From Isoetes taiwanensis (taxonomy: Eukaryota; Streptophyta; Lycopodiopsida; Isoetales; Isoetaceae): 64,000 nt of DNA. Positions 22,300 to 34,690 of this stretch are shown here, piece after piece (the first letter of the stretch is position 1; each line of letters opens with the position of its first letter). A program made the position numbers and the translations under genes. Location: the NCBI GenBank assembly GCA_021234155.1, contig JAJEKV010000095.1:995524-1059523 (forward strand), written 5' to 3'. The notes beneath the pieces were generated by a model, which worked only from the letters and a program-made list of their open reading frames with translations, was not told where the DNA came from and ran no database searches.

Positions 22300-23945
22300 A
22301 CTTCCCCTTACCTTTTCCCTTTTCCCTTTTTCCCTCTCCCCCTTTTCCCTCTTCCCCTTTTCCTCGTGCCCTTCTTTCTAAGTTTTCCTTTTTGCTTTCG
22401 CCTTTCCTTTCCCTTTTCCCTTTTCCCTTTCCTTCTCCCCACCTTTTCTTTTTTTCCCCTTTTTCCCTTCCCTTTTCCTCTTTTGCCCAGCCCTTCCGTC
22501 TTCCCTTTTTTCTAGTGCCCTTTTCCCTTTCTTTTCCCCCTCCTTTTTTCTTTTCCCTCTTTCCCTTTCCCTTTTTCCATGTCCATTTTTCCTTCGGTTT
22601 TCCCCTTTCCTCATCCTTTCCCTCTTCTCTTTTTTGCCATGTCCCTTTTCTCTTCTATTTTTTCATGCTCTTTTCGCTCCTCTTTTCCCCTTTCTTCACC
22701 TTTTCCCTCCTCTCCCTCCTTTTTCCTTTTTTCCTTTTCTTTTTCTTTTTCTATTTTGCTCTTCCTTTTTATTCACCTCCCCTTTCTATTTTCCCATTTT
22801 ACCCCCTGTTTTTTCCCTTTTGCCTTTTTCCATTTGCTTCCATTTTTTTCACGTTTGCCTTTTCCATTTTCCCCCTCCTTGCTTTTCCCTTTTTCCCCCT
22901 TTCCCTTTTTCCCCTCCCCTTTTCACATTCCCTTTTTCCTTTTACCTTATTTTATTTTCCTTTTCTCCCATTCCATCCCCTTCGCTTCCCTTTCCCCCTT
23001 CCCCTTTACCAATAGCCTTTTTCCGTTCCCTTTCCTCCTCCCTCCCAGGCCCTTTTCTTCCGTTTTTTTTCGTGCCCTTTTCCTTTCCATTTTTCTCTCT
23101 TCCGCCTCCTTTTTATTTCCTTTTTCCCTTTCTTTTTCTCATGTCTTTTCCCCTTCCCTTTATTTCTCTTCCCCTTTTTACAGTGCCATTTCTTCCTTCC
23201 CTTTGCCCACCCTTTCCCTCTTCCCTTTTTCTCGTAGTCTTTTTCTTTTCCTTTCCTCCCTCCTTTGTTCTTTTCTCTTTTCCTTTCCCTTTTTCCTCCC
23301 TCCTTTCTCTCTTCCTTTTTTCCGCTTCTCTCCTTCTTTTCTCTTCCTCTTTTCCCCATGCCCTTTTTCCCTTTTGCAACTCCCCTCGCTTTTTCCCTTT
23401 TCCCTTTCCATCCCTTCTCCCCTCCCTTTTTCTCTTTCCTTTTTTTCGTGTCCTTTTTCCCTTCTTTTTTTCTCCTTTCCCCACCTTTTTTCTCTTTCCC
23501 TTTCCCACTGTCCCTTTTCGCTCCCTCCTCCTCTCCCTTTTTTTCCTTTCCTTTTCCCTTCTCCTATCCTTTTCCCTTTTCCTTTTCCCTTCCCTTCTGT
23601 CTACCCTGTTCCTCATCCCCTTTTTCCCTTCCCTTTTACTCCTGTCTTCACCATTTCCCTCTTCTCCTTTTCATAGTGTCCTTTTTTCCTTTATTTTCTC
23701 TCTTTCTTTTCCTTTCTCTTTTTTGTATTCTTTTCCATTTCCTTTTCCCTTTTACCCGTGCCTTTTTGCCTTTCACTTTGCCCTTATCTCCTCCTTTTTC
23801 CTCCTTTCCCCACATTTTTCCTCTTCCCCTTTCCCAGTGTTCCTTTTCACTCCCTCCTTCTTCCCCTTTCTTTTACCTTTCCCTTTTCTTTCCTTTTCCC
23901 TTTTTCCTTCCCTCCTCTCTACCCTTTTCCTCATCCCCTTTTCAG
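22300..23945. repeat. 1.6 kb polypyrimidine tract
   Basis: Nearly uninterrupted CCTTTTCC-type sequence on the plus strand, with a few A or G bases. Long open frames here in all plus frames (and Lys/Arg/Glu-rich ones on the minus strand) are composition artefacts, not genes. Shorter tracts of the same kind are at 24744-24880, 27388-27740, 29285-29425, 50390-50990, 51590-52386, 52515-52990 and 53225-53660. Confidence 0.95.
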
Positions 23946-24888
23946 GGAAAATTTTAAGGGACCTATACTTTTGTATAACTATAATGAATTGGCCATTCCT
24001 TGTAAAATATGCCCCCAAAAGTGTAGCCTGAACTGGCCATTTTTCCTATTTTTTTCTAATGTGGCAGCAACCCAATTGGCGATTTTTGAACCAAATATCT
24101 AATAATGTGTAGCTCAAATGGCGATTTTTAGCTAGATTCTTATTGAAATATAGAGCTAGTTGTCCAAACATAAAGAAGTCGCTACCCTATATAAATGTGT
24201 TTAAGTTACGTGTTGTATGAATTTGAATTCGTACCCCATGTATTTCAATAATGCACATATTGCTGGTAGGGAGAATCAGAAATCGGATGCCGGAGTCTTA
24301 GTAAGAGGATTTAAAGTGCCTCGACATTTGATTTTCCAAAAGAGTGGGATTATTCTTAGTTGGTAGATACATTTAGGAATAAAAACCTCTAATAATGTTG
24401 GCCCACCATAAGTGACGAATTTATGAGGGGGGCCTCTTGATGAGTTAAGATTTGGCGAACTTAAGGTATTACAAGATTTGGGCAAGTGGCCTAAATAGCC
24501 ATTCCATAAGCATATCTAGTTCTCACTTGGGACTAAATTGGCCCAAAGTCGATACCACTCCAATTAGCAAACATCTAATTAGCCATTCTAATGTCGTAAT
24601 AGGCAATAAAGTGCCACGAAATGGTGACTCTGCAGATAGTCCGTAGGTAAGGCATCCTACTCAAGCTGGCCATCGCATTTTGTTTGAACCTGTCATTTGT
24701 GGCCAACTGGCCCGTCGGGGCCACTAAAATTTTCGCCACCCCTTTTCAACTTCCCTTTTACTCCTATCCTCGTTCTTTCCATCTTCTCCTTTTCGTAGTG
24801 TCATTTTTTTCTTTATTTTCCTTTCCCTTTTCCGTGCTCTTTTCGCTTTCCTTTTTCCCTTTCTTTCTTTCCCCTTTTCTGACCAAAA

Positions 24889-25050
24889 AGGCGTTAAAAT
24901 GCGCCCGTACCAAGGTCGCGGGTTCAGCGCCGTTATTGAAAGTGGCCATGCAATGTAAAAGTTGGTGGGGAAGGACCAACCGGCAATGATAAAGTGGTGG
25001 GGAGGACCAATGGGTGTGTTGTAAAAGTGTCACGTGTCCAGATAGAATGG
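24889..25050 (+). mobile_element. tRNA-derived SINE, plus-strand copy
   Basis: The B-box-like GGTCGCGGGTTCAGCGCC is preceded by AAGGCGTTAAAATGC and followed by GAAAGTGGCCATGCAATGT and GAAGGACCAA. The same order and spacing, with about 20 percent difference, occurs on the minus strand at about 45795-45990. The tRNA-like head is shortened where it meets polypyrimidine DNA. The copy is nested inside the Helitron. Confidence 0.65.
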
Positions 25051-25078
25051 GCTGCCACAATGGCGTGACGTTAAAATC

Positions 25079-25103
25079 TCTTCTTCTTCTTCTTCTTCTT
25101 CTT
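25079..25103. repeat. (TTC)n microsatellite
   Basis: About eight uninterrupted TTC units, grading into the neighbouring polypyrimidine sequence. Confidence 0.9.
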
Positions 25104-26621
25104 TTACCCGTGCCTTTTTTCCTTTCACTTTGCCCTTTTCTCCTCCCTTTTCCTTTTACCTTTCCTCTTCAGACATTAGAGCACGGCTAATCATGGTGGT
25201 GAGAAGTCGTGTGATAAATCTCGGTCTTCAGATACAATTGGATGATCTCAACCATCCAAATTAGGGTTTCATTCATGACATACTTACGCTATAACATTAT
25301 AATATAAAAATTGTAGGAAATAATTTCCCACTGGGACCCTAGCACATCATGATCGAAGTTCTCGAGGGGATGTTATTTTTTGTGTTGGAGGTTCCCGTTG
25401 GTCAATGGTGTTGAAATTGCACCTTATCTAGTGAGAGCTTGTGTGTCTTTGACATGTTCTCCCAACTATCTACCTCTTGATTCCATCTAACTGATTAGAT
25501 TAAAGATACCAAGAAAGATTTGAGGATTTAATTTCATTTGGTGTTATTTGACTACATGATGGCATGGGCCCAAATTATTTGACCAAAATTTTGAACTAAG
25601 AAATAATGCGTTAGGTAGTTTTCGATGTTACGTAGCCCAATTATAGCATGGGGCCATAACATTCAAAATACAACCACTTAACTTTTTTGTAGTATGAGGT
25701 TGTACCAATGCTCGTTAGTAGTTCATGTGTCAATTAATAGGCATGTTGTCGTCAAGTAGATAAAAGTTGGTTGCTTTTACTACCCAAAAAATGTTTCTTC
25801 TTTTTTTATTTTTTGTTCAAGCTGACAATAACATGCTTGTGGAAAAAAGGGATTTTGGACAGGCAATTGACTTTGGCTAGAGCTTTAAATGTTTTAGGTT
25901 TTGTATTGGGAAATAAAAATTTGTAGAAAATAAAGGAAATTTGTAGGAAATAATTTCCCGTTGGGACCCAAGCACATCATGATCGAAGTTCTAGAAGGGA
26001 TGTTATTTTTTGTGTTGAATGGAGGTTCCGATTGGTCAATGGTGTTGAAATTGCACCTTACCTAGTTAAAGCTTGTGTGTCTTTGACATGTTCTCTCAAC
26101 TATCTCCCCCTTGATCCCATGTAATTGATTAGATTAAAGATCCCAAGAAAGATTTGAGGATTTAATTTCATTTGGTGTTATTTGACTACATGATGGCATG
26201 GGCCCAAATTATCTGACCAAAATTTTGAACTAAGAATTAATACGTTAGGTAGTTTTCGATGTTTAGCCCAATTATAGCATGGGGCCATAACATTTAAAAT
26301 ACAGCCACATAACTTTTTTGTGGCATGAGGTTGTATCAATGCTTGTTAGTAGTTCATGTGTCCATTAATAGACATGTTGTCGTCAAGCAGATAAAACTTG
26401 CTTGCTTTTACTATCTGCTAGCGATTCGGTGTAACTTTGATTCAGGCCCCAAAAAATGTTCTTTCTTTTGTTATTTTTTGTTCAAGATGACAATGACAGA
26501 CTTATGGAAAAATGCATTAGAATGGACGATCGATTTACTAGTGGGTTGATTTTGGACAGACAATTGACTTTGGCTAGAGCTTTAAATGTTTTATGTTTTG
26601 TATTGGGAAATAAAAATTTGT

Positions 26622-27375
26622 ATGGTTGAACCTGTTCGTTTTTATGGGGTCAACGTCTGGGGTCTGGTCATGCCCCTAGCCAAGTGAAATGAATTGTAAC
26701 AGATACAGATAGCCTTTTTGGCCCGGGCGCTCGGGTGAAATCCAATGTTCCATATTAGATCCTCCTGCAAGAGACCGATATTCTACCTCTTCAGCAGGCC
26801 GCACTTGACTGCCACATTATTTACTTTTAGAAGGTGTCGGGTATGGGCAATGAACGTCTCTCCAACTTGGCTTATACTGTGGCCATGGGCCTGCAGTGCC
26901 TCACGGCATGTTGGATGGAGAGGCAAGCATAGTAGTTCTCCAGATGGGACGTACAAGAGCATAGATGCATCCAAATTGAAACTGAAGAGGACCACCATCA
27001 GCTCGGGCAATACCTAGATGCTTGCTTTCTCATCAAGCTTTGGGATACTGGTGCCCTTGAACATGTTAACACATCACACTATAAGGTCCATATCAACCCT
27101 ACATTTGCACGTGGTCCATAGCGCTACCTCCATGCACATTTGCCACTGAAAAAGCGTACATTGATAGCTTCCATTCGTACAGGTGCACATCACTTGCGAA
27201 TGGACACAGGCAGATGGCCCCGGGAGGCACGAGAAAATAGACTGTGTCTGTGCTGCCAATATGGTGCTATTCAAGATCAAAGCCACACTCCGCAACATTG
27301 TCCGACATTTAGTCACATTCCTGCCAGCTGTGCTTATGTGCACTACTGGATACAATGTCAGTGGGCTCGCTAGGA
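26622..27375 (+). pseudogene. LINE ORF2 C-terminal fragment
   Basis: Out-of-frame pieces read FYGVNVWG (the post-RT LLYG.EVWG landmark) near 26637, and at 27143 onward RTLIASIRTGAHHLRMDTGRW followed by RLCLCCQYG...HTPQHCPTF. The Cys/His cluster CxxC...H...C is typical of the C-terminus of non-LTR retrotransposon ORF2. Several stops and frame changes separate the pieces. The fragment starts abruptly at the end of the tandem array and stops at a polypyrimidine tract. Confidence 0.75.
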
Positions 27376-27387
27376 TCTTTCGGGCAT

Positions 27388-27877
27388 CACCTTTTCCCTC
27401 TTCCCCTTTTTTCCGTGCCTTTTTCCCCTTACCTTTTCCCATTTCACTCATACATTTTTTTTCTTTTTCCTTTTCCCCTCCATTTTTCTTTTTTCCTTTT
27501 CCCTTCCTTTTTTCACTTCCCTTCTCTCCACCCTTTTCATCTTCCTATTTTTTCCTTCCCTTTTCCTCCTATCTTTTTCCTTTTTTTTCATTCTCATTCT
27601 TTCCCATTCCCATGCTATTTTTCCCTTTGCTTTTTCCCTTTTCTCACCGTTTCCATGTTGTCTTTTTCTCCCTTTCTCTTTTTCCCCTGCCTTTTTGCCC
27701 TTCACCTTCACCTTCCTCCCTTTCCTTTTTCTCTCCCCTTAAGAGATCAAAGCATGACCAATCACAGTGGTGAGAAATCATGCAATAAATCTTGGCCTTT
27801 GGATGCACCACGATGATCTTAGTCGTTCGAATTAAGGCTTGGTCCAATTCAATACGGTATAACATTATAATATAAGA
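27388..27877 (-). mobile_element. Helitron 5' part, truncated
   Basis: Minus-strand 5' end TCTTATATTATAATG begins at 27877, followed on the plus strand by a T, as expected for insertion between A and T. The terminal 140 bp (27737-27877) is clearly related to 25166-25309 and 53660-53797. The body is polypyrimidine on the plus strand. No hairpin-CTAG 3' end was found, so the element is truncated where it meets LINE DNA. Confidence 0.65.
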
Positions 27878-28054
27878 TTTTGAAATTTTGATCAATGAAT
27901 ACGAGAAGGGAAATAACAAGGTGCATGTCATCGTCAAATTAGAGTTCTTCTTTCTTTATGCAACAATTAGTATTTTGAACCTAAACTTCAAAATATTCAT
28001 GGTTGTGCGGCCGAGTCTAACTGCCTTAAAGACAACTTCTTTGAGACAAGAACC

Positions 28055-28195
28055 AAAATCTTTCTTGGGATCAATGGGGAGATAGTTGGGAGATATGTCA
28101 AAGACAAGCTTTAACTACTTAAGGTGCAAATTCAACACCCCCCTCTAGAACTTCGATCATGATGTGCTTGGGTCCCAATGGCAAATTATTGTCAT
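28055..28195 (-). repeat. Inverted partial copy of the tandem-array unit
   Basis: The reverse complement contains TTTGCCATTGGGACCCAAGC, the GATCGAAGTTCTAGAGGGG anchor and AAAGCTTGTCTTTGACATA, all words of the array at 19595-26620. About 140 bp are alignable by eye. Confidence 0.7.
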
Positions 28196-29290
28196 ACAAC
28201 TCTACTTTATAGCTGTTATTCTGCATTGCATAAAGTGCCTTCCAACCCACAGTCACCCGCAATCGAATGGAAGTGTCCCAGTATGTGGTAGTAGGGAACT
28301 CTATGCCTAGGTACTTGTAAGTGTGTGCCACCTCCACATTTTAGTGAAGAAGTGAAGCCTTGACTGGCGCGAAGTGAGACAAGCAATACCCTAGTCTTGG
28401 CCAAATTGACCCTCATTCCAGTGATCCGACAGAAGCTATCTAGGGCATGTAGGTGCTGCTGCATGGCATCTGGGGTGTGGGCTAGGAGGTCCACATCGTC
28501 TGCGTATATGAGCTGCCTAATGATCTGGTGCACAAGCCGAGCTCCATCACCCCCATGGCAGGCAAGCCACCCCTCCAATTGGTCAATGTAGAGGCCAAAT
28601 AATGTTGGGGAGATTGGGCATCCATGGCAGACACCAATACTACTATTGACAGGTGGTTCTGTCAGTAGCAATCGACCGAAACATGTCTTATAGAGCCCGG
28701 ATACTGCATTTTACAAGTTTTCAGAGGCTCCCAACTGTCTTAGTCTTCCCACAACTTTTCTCTAGGCACAGTGTCGAAGGCCTTTGCAAAGTCAACAAAG
28801 CAGCAATAGAGATCCTGGCAGCAGTTCCTGCTATCCTTAACCAAGGTCCGACGAGTGAATATGTGGTCAATGGTGGAGTATCGGGGCCTGAATCCTGCCT
28901 ATGTGAGCGCTCTCACTTCTGCCCATATCGTGAATTGCTGTTCAAGGATGCTGGACATTAGCTTTGAAAACTGACCATGATTGTCATGTAGTTGGCTGGG
29001 CTGTGTAGGTCTCCTGTCTTGTAGATGGGGACTACTCTGCTAGTGGTCCACTATTGGGAAAATCCTTCCTGTAATGCCCTATTAAATAGTACGGTTAGGA
29101 TGGGCACTATTGATGGTCCAAATTTGCCTGCGCACTCATTGAAGAATGAGTAGTGTTGATATCCTGGTAAGTCTAGCGTGTTCCCAAGTTTCCATAAGGA
29201 AGATGAGATCCATGTCTGCTGCAATGGAGTTGAGACTATCTCCCTTCTGCCAAGGGAAGCCCCTGCAATTCCAAGAGACCTATCCCGCTG
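28196..29290 (-). pseudogene. LINE with RT core, internally deleted
   Basis: On the minus strand, 29290 to 29140 encodes the start of an endonuclease (GFPWQKGDSLN, MDLIFLMETWEHA). It then jumps directly to RT sequence. Further on come GVCHGCPISPTLFGLYIDQL and LIYADDVDLLAHT, the latter holding the YADD catalytic box, then GMRVNLAKTRVLL and YKYLGIEF. Stops and frame changes show it is dead. The missing middle corresponds to the rest of the endonuclease, present in the plus-strand LINE at 31497-32760. Confidence 0.82.
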
Positions 29291-29425
29291 CCCCTTTCCC
29301 TCTTCCCTTTTTTTCCAGTGCTATTTTTCCCCTCCCTTTCTTCTTTTCTTTTTTTCCGATGCCATTTTTCCCTGCCCATTTCTCCTCTTCTCACCCTTTC
29401 CCTCTCTCTCTAGCGTCTTGCTCCT
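29285..29425. repeat. Short polypyrimidine tract between LINEs
   Basis: CCTTTTCCC-type sequence directly abutting the endonuclease start of the minus-strand LINE. The region 29425-29640 also remains pyrimidine-rich and has no gene. Confidence 0.75.
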
Positions 29426-29890
29426 TCCTCCTTCTCTCTTAGCACAAATTCTCTCTCCAGAATTGCCTCTCCCAGTTGTTGCACAATCCTTTCTTCCTTG
29501 CTCCATCCTTCCTCCTGGTGCAACTTGTCTCCTTTGGGCCCTCTAGTCGTCGTCCTTGCACATTTTTCCTTTGGGCCCGAGGTCTAGTCGTCGTCCTTGC
29601 ATATTTTTGCTCTCCCCGGGGTAATTTAGCCACACTCTCTCTCTAGGGTTTTGTTGCATAAGCTCTAGTTGTAAGTCCTCAGGTTACATTCTCTCTCTAG
29701 ACTCTAGGCCACAAGCTCGAACAGTCCACTTCCCATTCCAAAAGAATTCCGACAATAACCGGAATTGAGCCCCCCACCCATAGGATTGAACCCCCCCAAA
29801 CCCCCCATGCTTTCTTTTTGATCTTTGAATCTCTAAATACTCCTTGTGTGCTTTTAATTCGCTTCTTGACCTTGCAGACTTCAACCAACA

Positions 29891-31310
29891 ATGGCCACTT
29901 ATGTACCCCCCTACCCAAAGCCCCACCTGGATGTAGACACTCCTCAAGCCATAGCCCAGACCCAGGCCCAGGCCCAGGCCCAGCCCCAGCCCCCAACTGC
30001 TGCCCATGCATGCCCCCAAGCTACCGATCTCAGACAAGACGAGCCCGCCCAGGGGAATCAAACGGATGGTCCCCCATGCAAACGCTCCGACCAGATGCCA
30101 CGAACAAGGGAGACGCCACTTCCATGAGGAGAGAAGCACGGGCAAAGGCCCAATCAGCAAGATTGACCCAGAAGGAGATTGATGGTTGTTCAGACCCGAT
30201 AGCAGATCGGGCACAGATGGCGGCCTTGAAAGAACTGGAGGCAGGAGGACCCGAATTGCAGACCTGGCGAAAGAGATTCAGGCCTCGGCGCCCCATGTCC
30301 TCAGAAGACAATTGGCAGCAGATAGGCAGCGGATTGCAGAGATGGAGACCATACACAACAACTGGAAGACGGCATCCGTTTAGCACACTTTGAAAGACAG
30401 CAATAGAGGCAAGATCTTGTTCACCTACGGGCTCGTGTGGACTCCCTCTCCACCGTCATAGAGACCATGGCACAAGATAGGCAGCGGGTTGACCAGGAGA
30501 CAAGGGCAACCATCTCCCGCCTCCAATCAGAAGTCGCGGAGGCCGCCACTAGGCGAAGCGTGCAGACTGCCTTTGAAGCGAGTTAGTCAGAGTTGAGCGT
30601 GCTCCACAGGAAGGCCGAGGCATGAGAGTAGGAGTTGCAGGAGCTTCGGGCAACCATCGTTCAGCAGGGCAAGGGCCTTCATGTGGAAGCCCATGAACAA
30701 TTGCGGCGATGCACGCAAGAATTGGCAAGGCACCAGCAATTCCAGCAGGAGCTGAGCTCCCGACTACAGAGAGCAGTATGACAGACGCACATACCCGGCA
30801 GCCTACAAGATGCCACCCAGGGCGGCCACCGCTGCATCACCAAGCTGCCCCATGCCACCACCACCCCACCACGAGCCACAACCCACGCCCCGTACATCGC
30901 AAACAGCGAATGCCCCACGAGCCCGACCACCTCAGAGTTGCAGGAGCGGAGATGCAGGAGCCACAATGTGGTGGTGCGCAGCTTGATAGAGGAGGCAGGA
31001 GAACACCTCATCAATCGACTCCAGACACAGATCCTGGCCTGGATGACATTCCACACACCCGTGCACATTGTTAGGGCGACACGACATGGGGCCCAGCGCC
31101 TTGCCCCGGGTAGTCATCTTCACAGTTAGGGACGCGCAAGAGCGAGCAGCCATCCTGTGCCAAGGCGGGCAATTGAAGGGGACTGCCTTGTACGTGGACC
31201 GGGATCTGACTCTGGCACAGCAGGAGGACCGCAAGCATGAGTTGGAGAAAGTCAAGAGTGTCCGCAAATAGGGAGGCGCAGCAGGGCTGGTTCGGGGAAG
31301 GATGCAGATC
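29891..31310 (+). pseudogene. LINE ORF1 (nucleic-acid-binding protein), frameshifted
   Basis: An ATG at 29891 begins a Gln/Ala/Pro-rich N-terminus. The central part is Glu/Arg/Gln-rich in several frames (ALKELEAGG, RQRIAEMETIHNNW), suggesting a coiled coil. The C-terminal block 31068-31271 reads PSALPRVVIFTVRDAQERAA and LKGTALYVDRDLTLAQQEDR, matching the end of LINE ORF1 proteins with an RRM-like domain. At least four frame changes and an internal stop make it non-functional. Proteins of this type bind their own RNA. Confidence 0.65.
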
Positions 31311-31496
31311 TTCAGGCCACCATTAAATGCTAATGCTGGCACCACAAACTCTCGCGGCCCTTCTGCCGCAACACCAACTGCACATCCTGCTATAATGGCC
31401 TCACCTGCCACTGCCGACGGCACACATGCCGCCTCCACCTCCACCACCATCCCTTGTGCTCCCACCGCCAAACCTACTGCCGCAGCTCCTGCTAGC

Positions 31497-32760
31497 AAAT
31501 AGGGATTGTGCCTGCGCATGGTCTCTTGAATTGTCGGGGCTTCCCTGGCAGAAGGGAGACAGTCTCAACTTAGTGGCCGCCGATATGGACCTCATTTTCC
31601 TCATGGAAACATGGGAGCATGCTGGGCATAGACTACCTGACTTGTCAGGATACCATCGCTACTCCGTCTTCAATGAATGCACGGAAAGCGGGAGTACGAA
31701 GGGGTCGCCTGCTACTACCGGACAGCCCTGGCACAATCAGTTTCCCTGTGCAAGACGGACAAATATAACAGGTACCTATGGGTACACGTGCAGAATTGTA
31801 GTGGTAGCCCCCTCTTTGAAACTTCTATCACAACCATCTGGGTGTGGATAGGTTGGAGCCCTATGTCGATCTATACGATGACATATAGCAACACAAGCAG
31901 CAGGGTCATGCTCGTTGGAGACTTCAATGCCCGCACTGGCACGAAATAGCCAATGAAATTTGACCCTCTCGCAGATGATGTGTTGCAGCTGAGCCCTTCA
32001 GCAGGAGCTTGGCCATGGATATTAGCTGACATTCAGGTCTCATGCTATGGGAGGCAGTTGTTGCTGCTTTGCAGTATCTTTGACCTTGTGATTTGCAATG
32101 GACTAGCACAGTGGCCATCCTCCAGCCAGCACACTTGCAGGCAGGAGAACCAGGGAGGTGGGTCCAGTGTGGTAGACTATGTTCTGGTGGCCGAGCAGGA
32201 CATGCATCTAGTCAAACATTTTCGGGTGGGCACAACTGGTAGGGATGAGGAGTTGGACTTAGACCACCTGCCGCTCTACTTGCAGCTGGCTTGGCAAGTT
32301 GCTCCAGACGCCTGTCCAACACCTTCTCGTATGCCCCAGCTCAGACTGGACTATGAGCGCGCTCCCAAATGCTTATGGAGGATCTGGCAAGCATCTCACA
32401 ATGCTCAACGCTAGAAGAGCAGGCAGGCAGGCTCATTGACGTCCTCGGGGCTGCTGCAGAGAGGTGTTTTGGGAGAAGTTGCCCCAGGCAAACCTCGAGA
32501 GCTACGACCTTTCCGCATAACCAGTGGTTCGATGCCGAGTGCAAAGAACGCAAACGCTGGCTCTACCAAATCACATAGCCTCAGTAAAGCAATACCGCAC
32601 TTTCCTTAAGGATAGAAAGGCCAGGTACATTGCAGCTCATCAACAGGAAATGCTCTTCCTCCTGGAACGTCATCCCAGGACATTCTGACGGAGAGTGCTC
32701 AGGGGGCCAGTGCCCCCCCACAGGAAACATCACTCCAGACCAATGGGGGCAATTGAGAAC
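31497..32760 (+). pseudogene. LINE ORF2 endonuclease portion
   Basis: Pieces in different frames read LPWQKGDSLN and MDLIFLMETWEHAGHRLPDL at the start, CYYRTALAQS, then VMLVGDFNARTG (the GDFN catalytic signature) at about 31908-31943, VVDYVLVAEQD, and LDLDHLPLYLQL (the terminal DH motif). The fold is the exonuclease-endonuclease-phosphatase type used for target-primed reverse transcription. After the domain, RTFLKDRKARYI marks the linker to the absent RT. Frame breaks occur near 31690, 31790, 31945 and 32415. Confidence 0.82.
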
Positions 32761-32769
32761 CTAGAGGAA

Positions 32770-33250
32770 TCTATAATAGCATTGACTGATCAATTAGTAT
32801 GAATGGGTACCTCAACCTAAAATAGAAGTTGCTAAAAATAGTAATTCTGCTAAATGTCCTAGAATGCCATAGAAGTGAGGTGATGAGCTTTGACTGATCA
32901 AGTAGCAAGAATAAGTACCTCAACCTAAAATAGAAGTTGCTAAGAATAGTAAATATTGAAAAGTTTCTAAACATAGTGTCTTTTTTGCTGGAATCTTTGA
33001 GAATCTACAATAGCATTGATTGATCAATGGGGACCTTAACCTATAATAGAAATTACTAAAAGTGGTAATTTTTACAAAAAGTTTCTAAAAATAGTAGGTT
33101 TTGATTAGATGCTGTAGAATGCCATGGGAGTGAGAAGATGAGCTTTGATTGGTCAACTAGCAAGAATAAGCTCCTCAACATAAAACAGAAGTTGCTAAGA
33201 ATAGTAAATATTGAAAAGTTTCTAAAAATAGTATCTTCTTGCTGGAATTT
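32770..33250. repeat. Tandem repeat, four units of about 105-127 bp
   Basis: CCTCAACCTAAAATAGAAGT or close variants recur near 32811, 32917, 33040 and 33173, each preceded by TTGA.TGATCAA and followed by CTAA.AATAGTAA. The second and fourth units are most alike, so a 250-bp dimer is the higher-order unit. No coding region is seen. Confidence 0.8.
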
Positions 33251-33766
33251 TCGGGAATCTTCACGAGATGTTTGAGAACCTAGAGGTACAACGTCTATCT
33301 CGGCAAACTGTTGCAGGAGGGTGATGTAATTTCTGGACTCAGGGGTTTGTATGATCCTAATAAGCTTGAGTTTCCCCATGCTTGAGCTTGAACTTGATTT
33401 CGGAACATAAATTTTGAAAGTTCCCCAGCAGATTGCATTGAATTGGCCATAAATTGATTTTATCTGGTTTTCCAGTTGTATGCATGGCAGAATCTGGGTT
33501 CGTTGTTTGCATTCATGCAGCAAAATAGGACGAAAGAGATAAATGGAAGAGGCTAGGTTACTTCCAGGGCTTACCCATGGCTGAACAAGCCAGAAGACCT
33601 ATAAAAGGTAGCATTACAAACTACATGCGAAAGATCATTGTAGTACAGTAATCTTTTATGAAAATATTGAAACTAAGACAGGTAGGTTGGGCAATTTATT
33701 TTTCTTTCATTCCTTACATTGGGAGATGATGTTATGGTAGCTGTGTTTTATAGGCCTGGTTTTGTA

Positions 33767-34569
<803 letters not shown>

Positions 34570-34690
34570 GTTCCTGAGGCCTAGCTGTGGGTCGTCCTGG
34601 AGGTAATCTTGTTTTGCTTTTTTAGGCTTTTGCAAAGGTTAGTTATAAGGGTGAAGCCAAGGTAGCTGCTGCACTTTCGACAGCAGGGGA

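Larger units (their letters stand above)
22178..25309 (-). mobile_element. Helitron with polypyrimidine body
   Basis: Read on the minus strand, the 3' end is a hairpin (TGCCCAGC, loop, GCTGGGCA at 22188-22206) followed by six bases and CTAG (22178-22181). The 5' end near 25309 shares TATTATAATGTTATA with the elements ending at 27877 and 53797. The element splits a tandem-array unit cleanly: host sequence stops at ...AAATAAAGAAAA and resumes at TTGTAGGAAATAATTT. It encodes no Rep/helicase, so it is non-autonomous. Its 5' TC has mutated. A SINE lies inside at about 24889. Confidence 0.82.
19595..26620 (+). repeat. Tandem array, units about 0.67-0.69 kb, with a repeated exon-like segment
   Basis: The anchor ACTAGTGGGTTGATTTTGGA recurs near 19668, 20358, 21402, 22079 (one mismatch) and 26537, with one damaged copy near 25850. 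A second anchor, CATCATGATCGAAGTTCTAG, follows each. Each unit starts after a poly-T run, carries a 45-codon frame ending GFVLGNKNL followed by a stop, then about 550 bp of non-coding DNA with CATGATGGCATGGGCCC and TGTAGCCCAATT. The third unit begins after a 0.4 kb insertion (about 20705-21112), and the fourth is split by the Helitron at 22178-25309. An inverted partial copy lies at 28055-28195. Confidence 0.85.
29640..32760 (+). mobile_element. LINE with ORF1 and endonuclease, 3' truncated
   Basis: GC-rich compared with its surroundings. It carries a 5' leader, a broken ORF1 (29891 to about 31310) and the first part of ORF2 (about 31497 to 32760) with an apurinic-type endonuclease. The reverse transcriptase is missing: coding similarity stops near 32750, where a tandem repeat starts. 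The minus-strand LINE at 28196-29290 is from the same family, because their endonuclease starts are nearly identical. Confidence 0.82.

Noticed and set aside
22219-24102. Very long ORFs in several frames (up to 465 codons)
   Set aside because: Produced by C/T-only sequence that lacks stop codons; the peptides are Phe/Pro/Leu/Ser-only or Lys/Arg/Glu/Gly-only. The same holds at 27183-27816, 50365-51162, 51586-52406 and 52492-53749.
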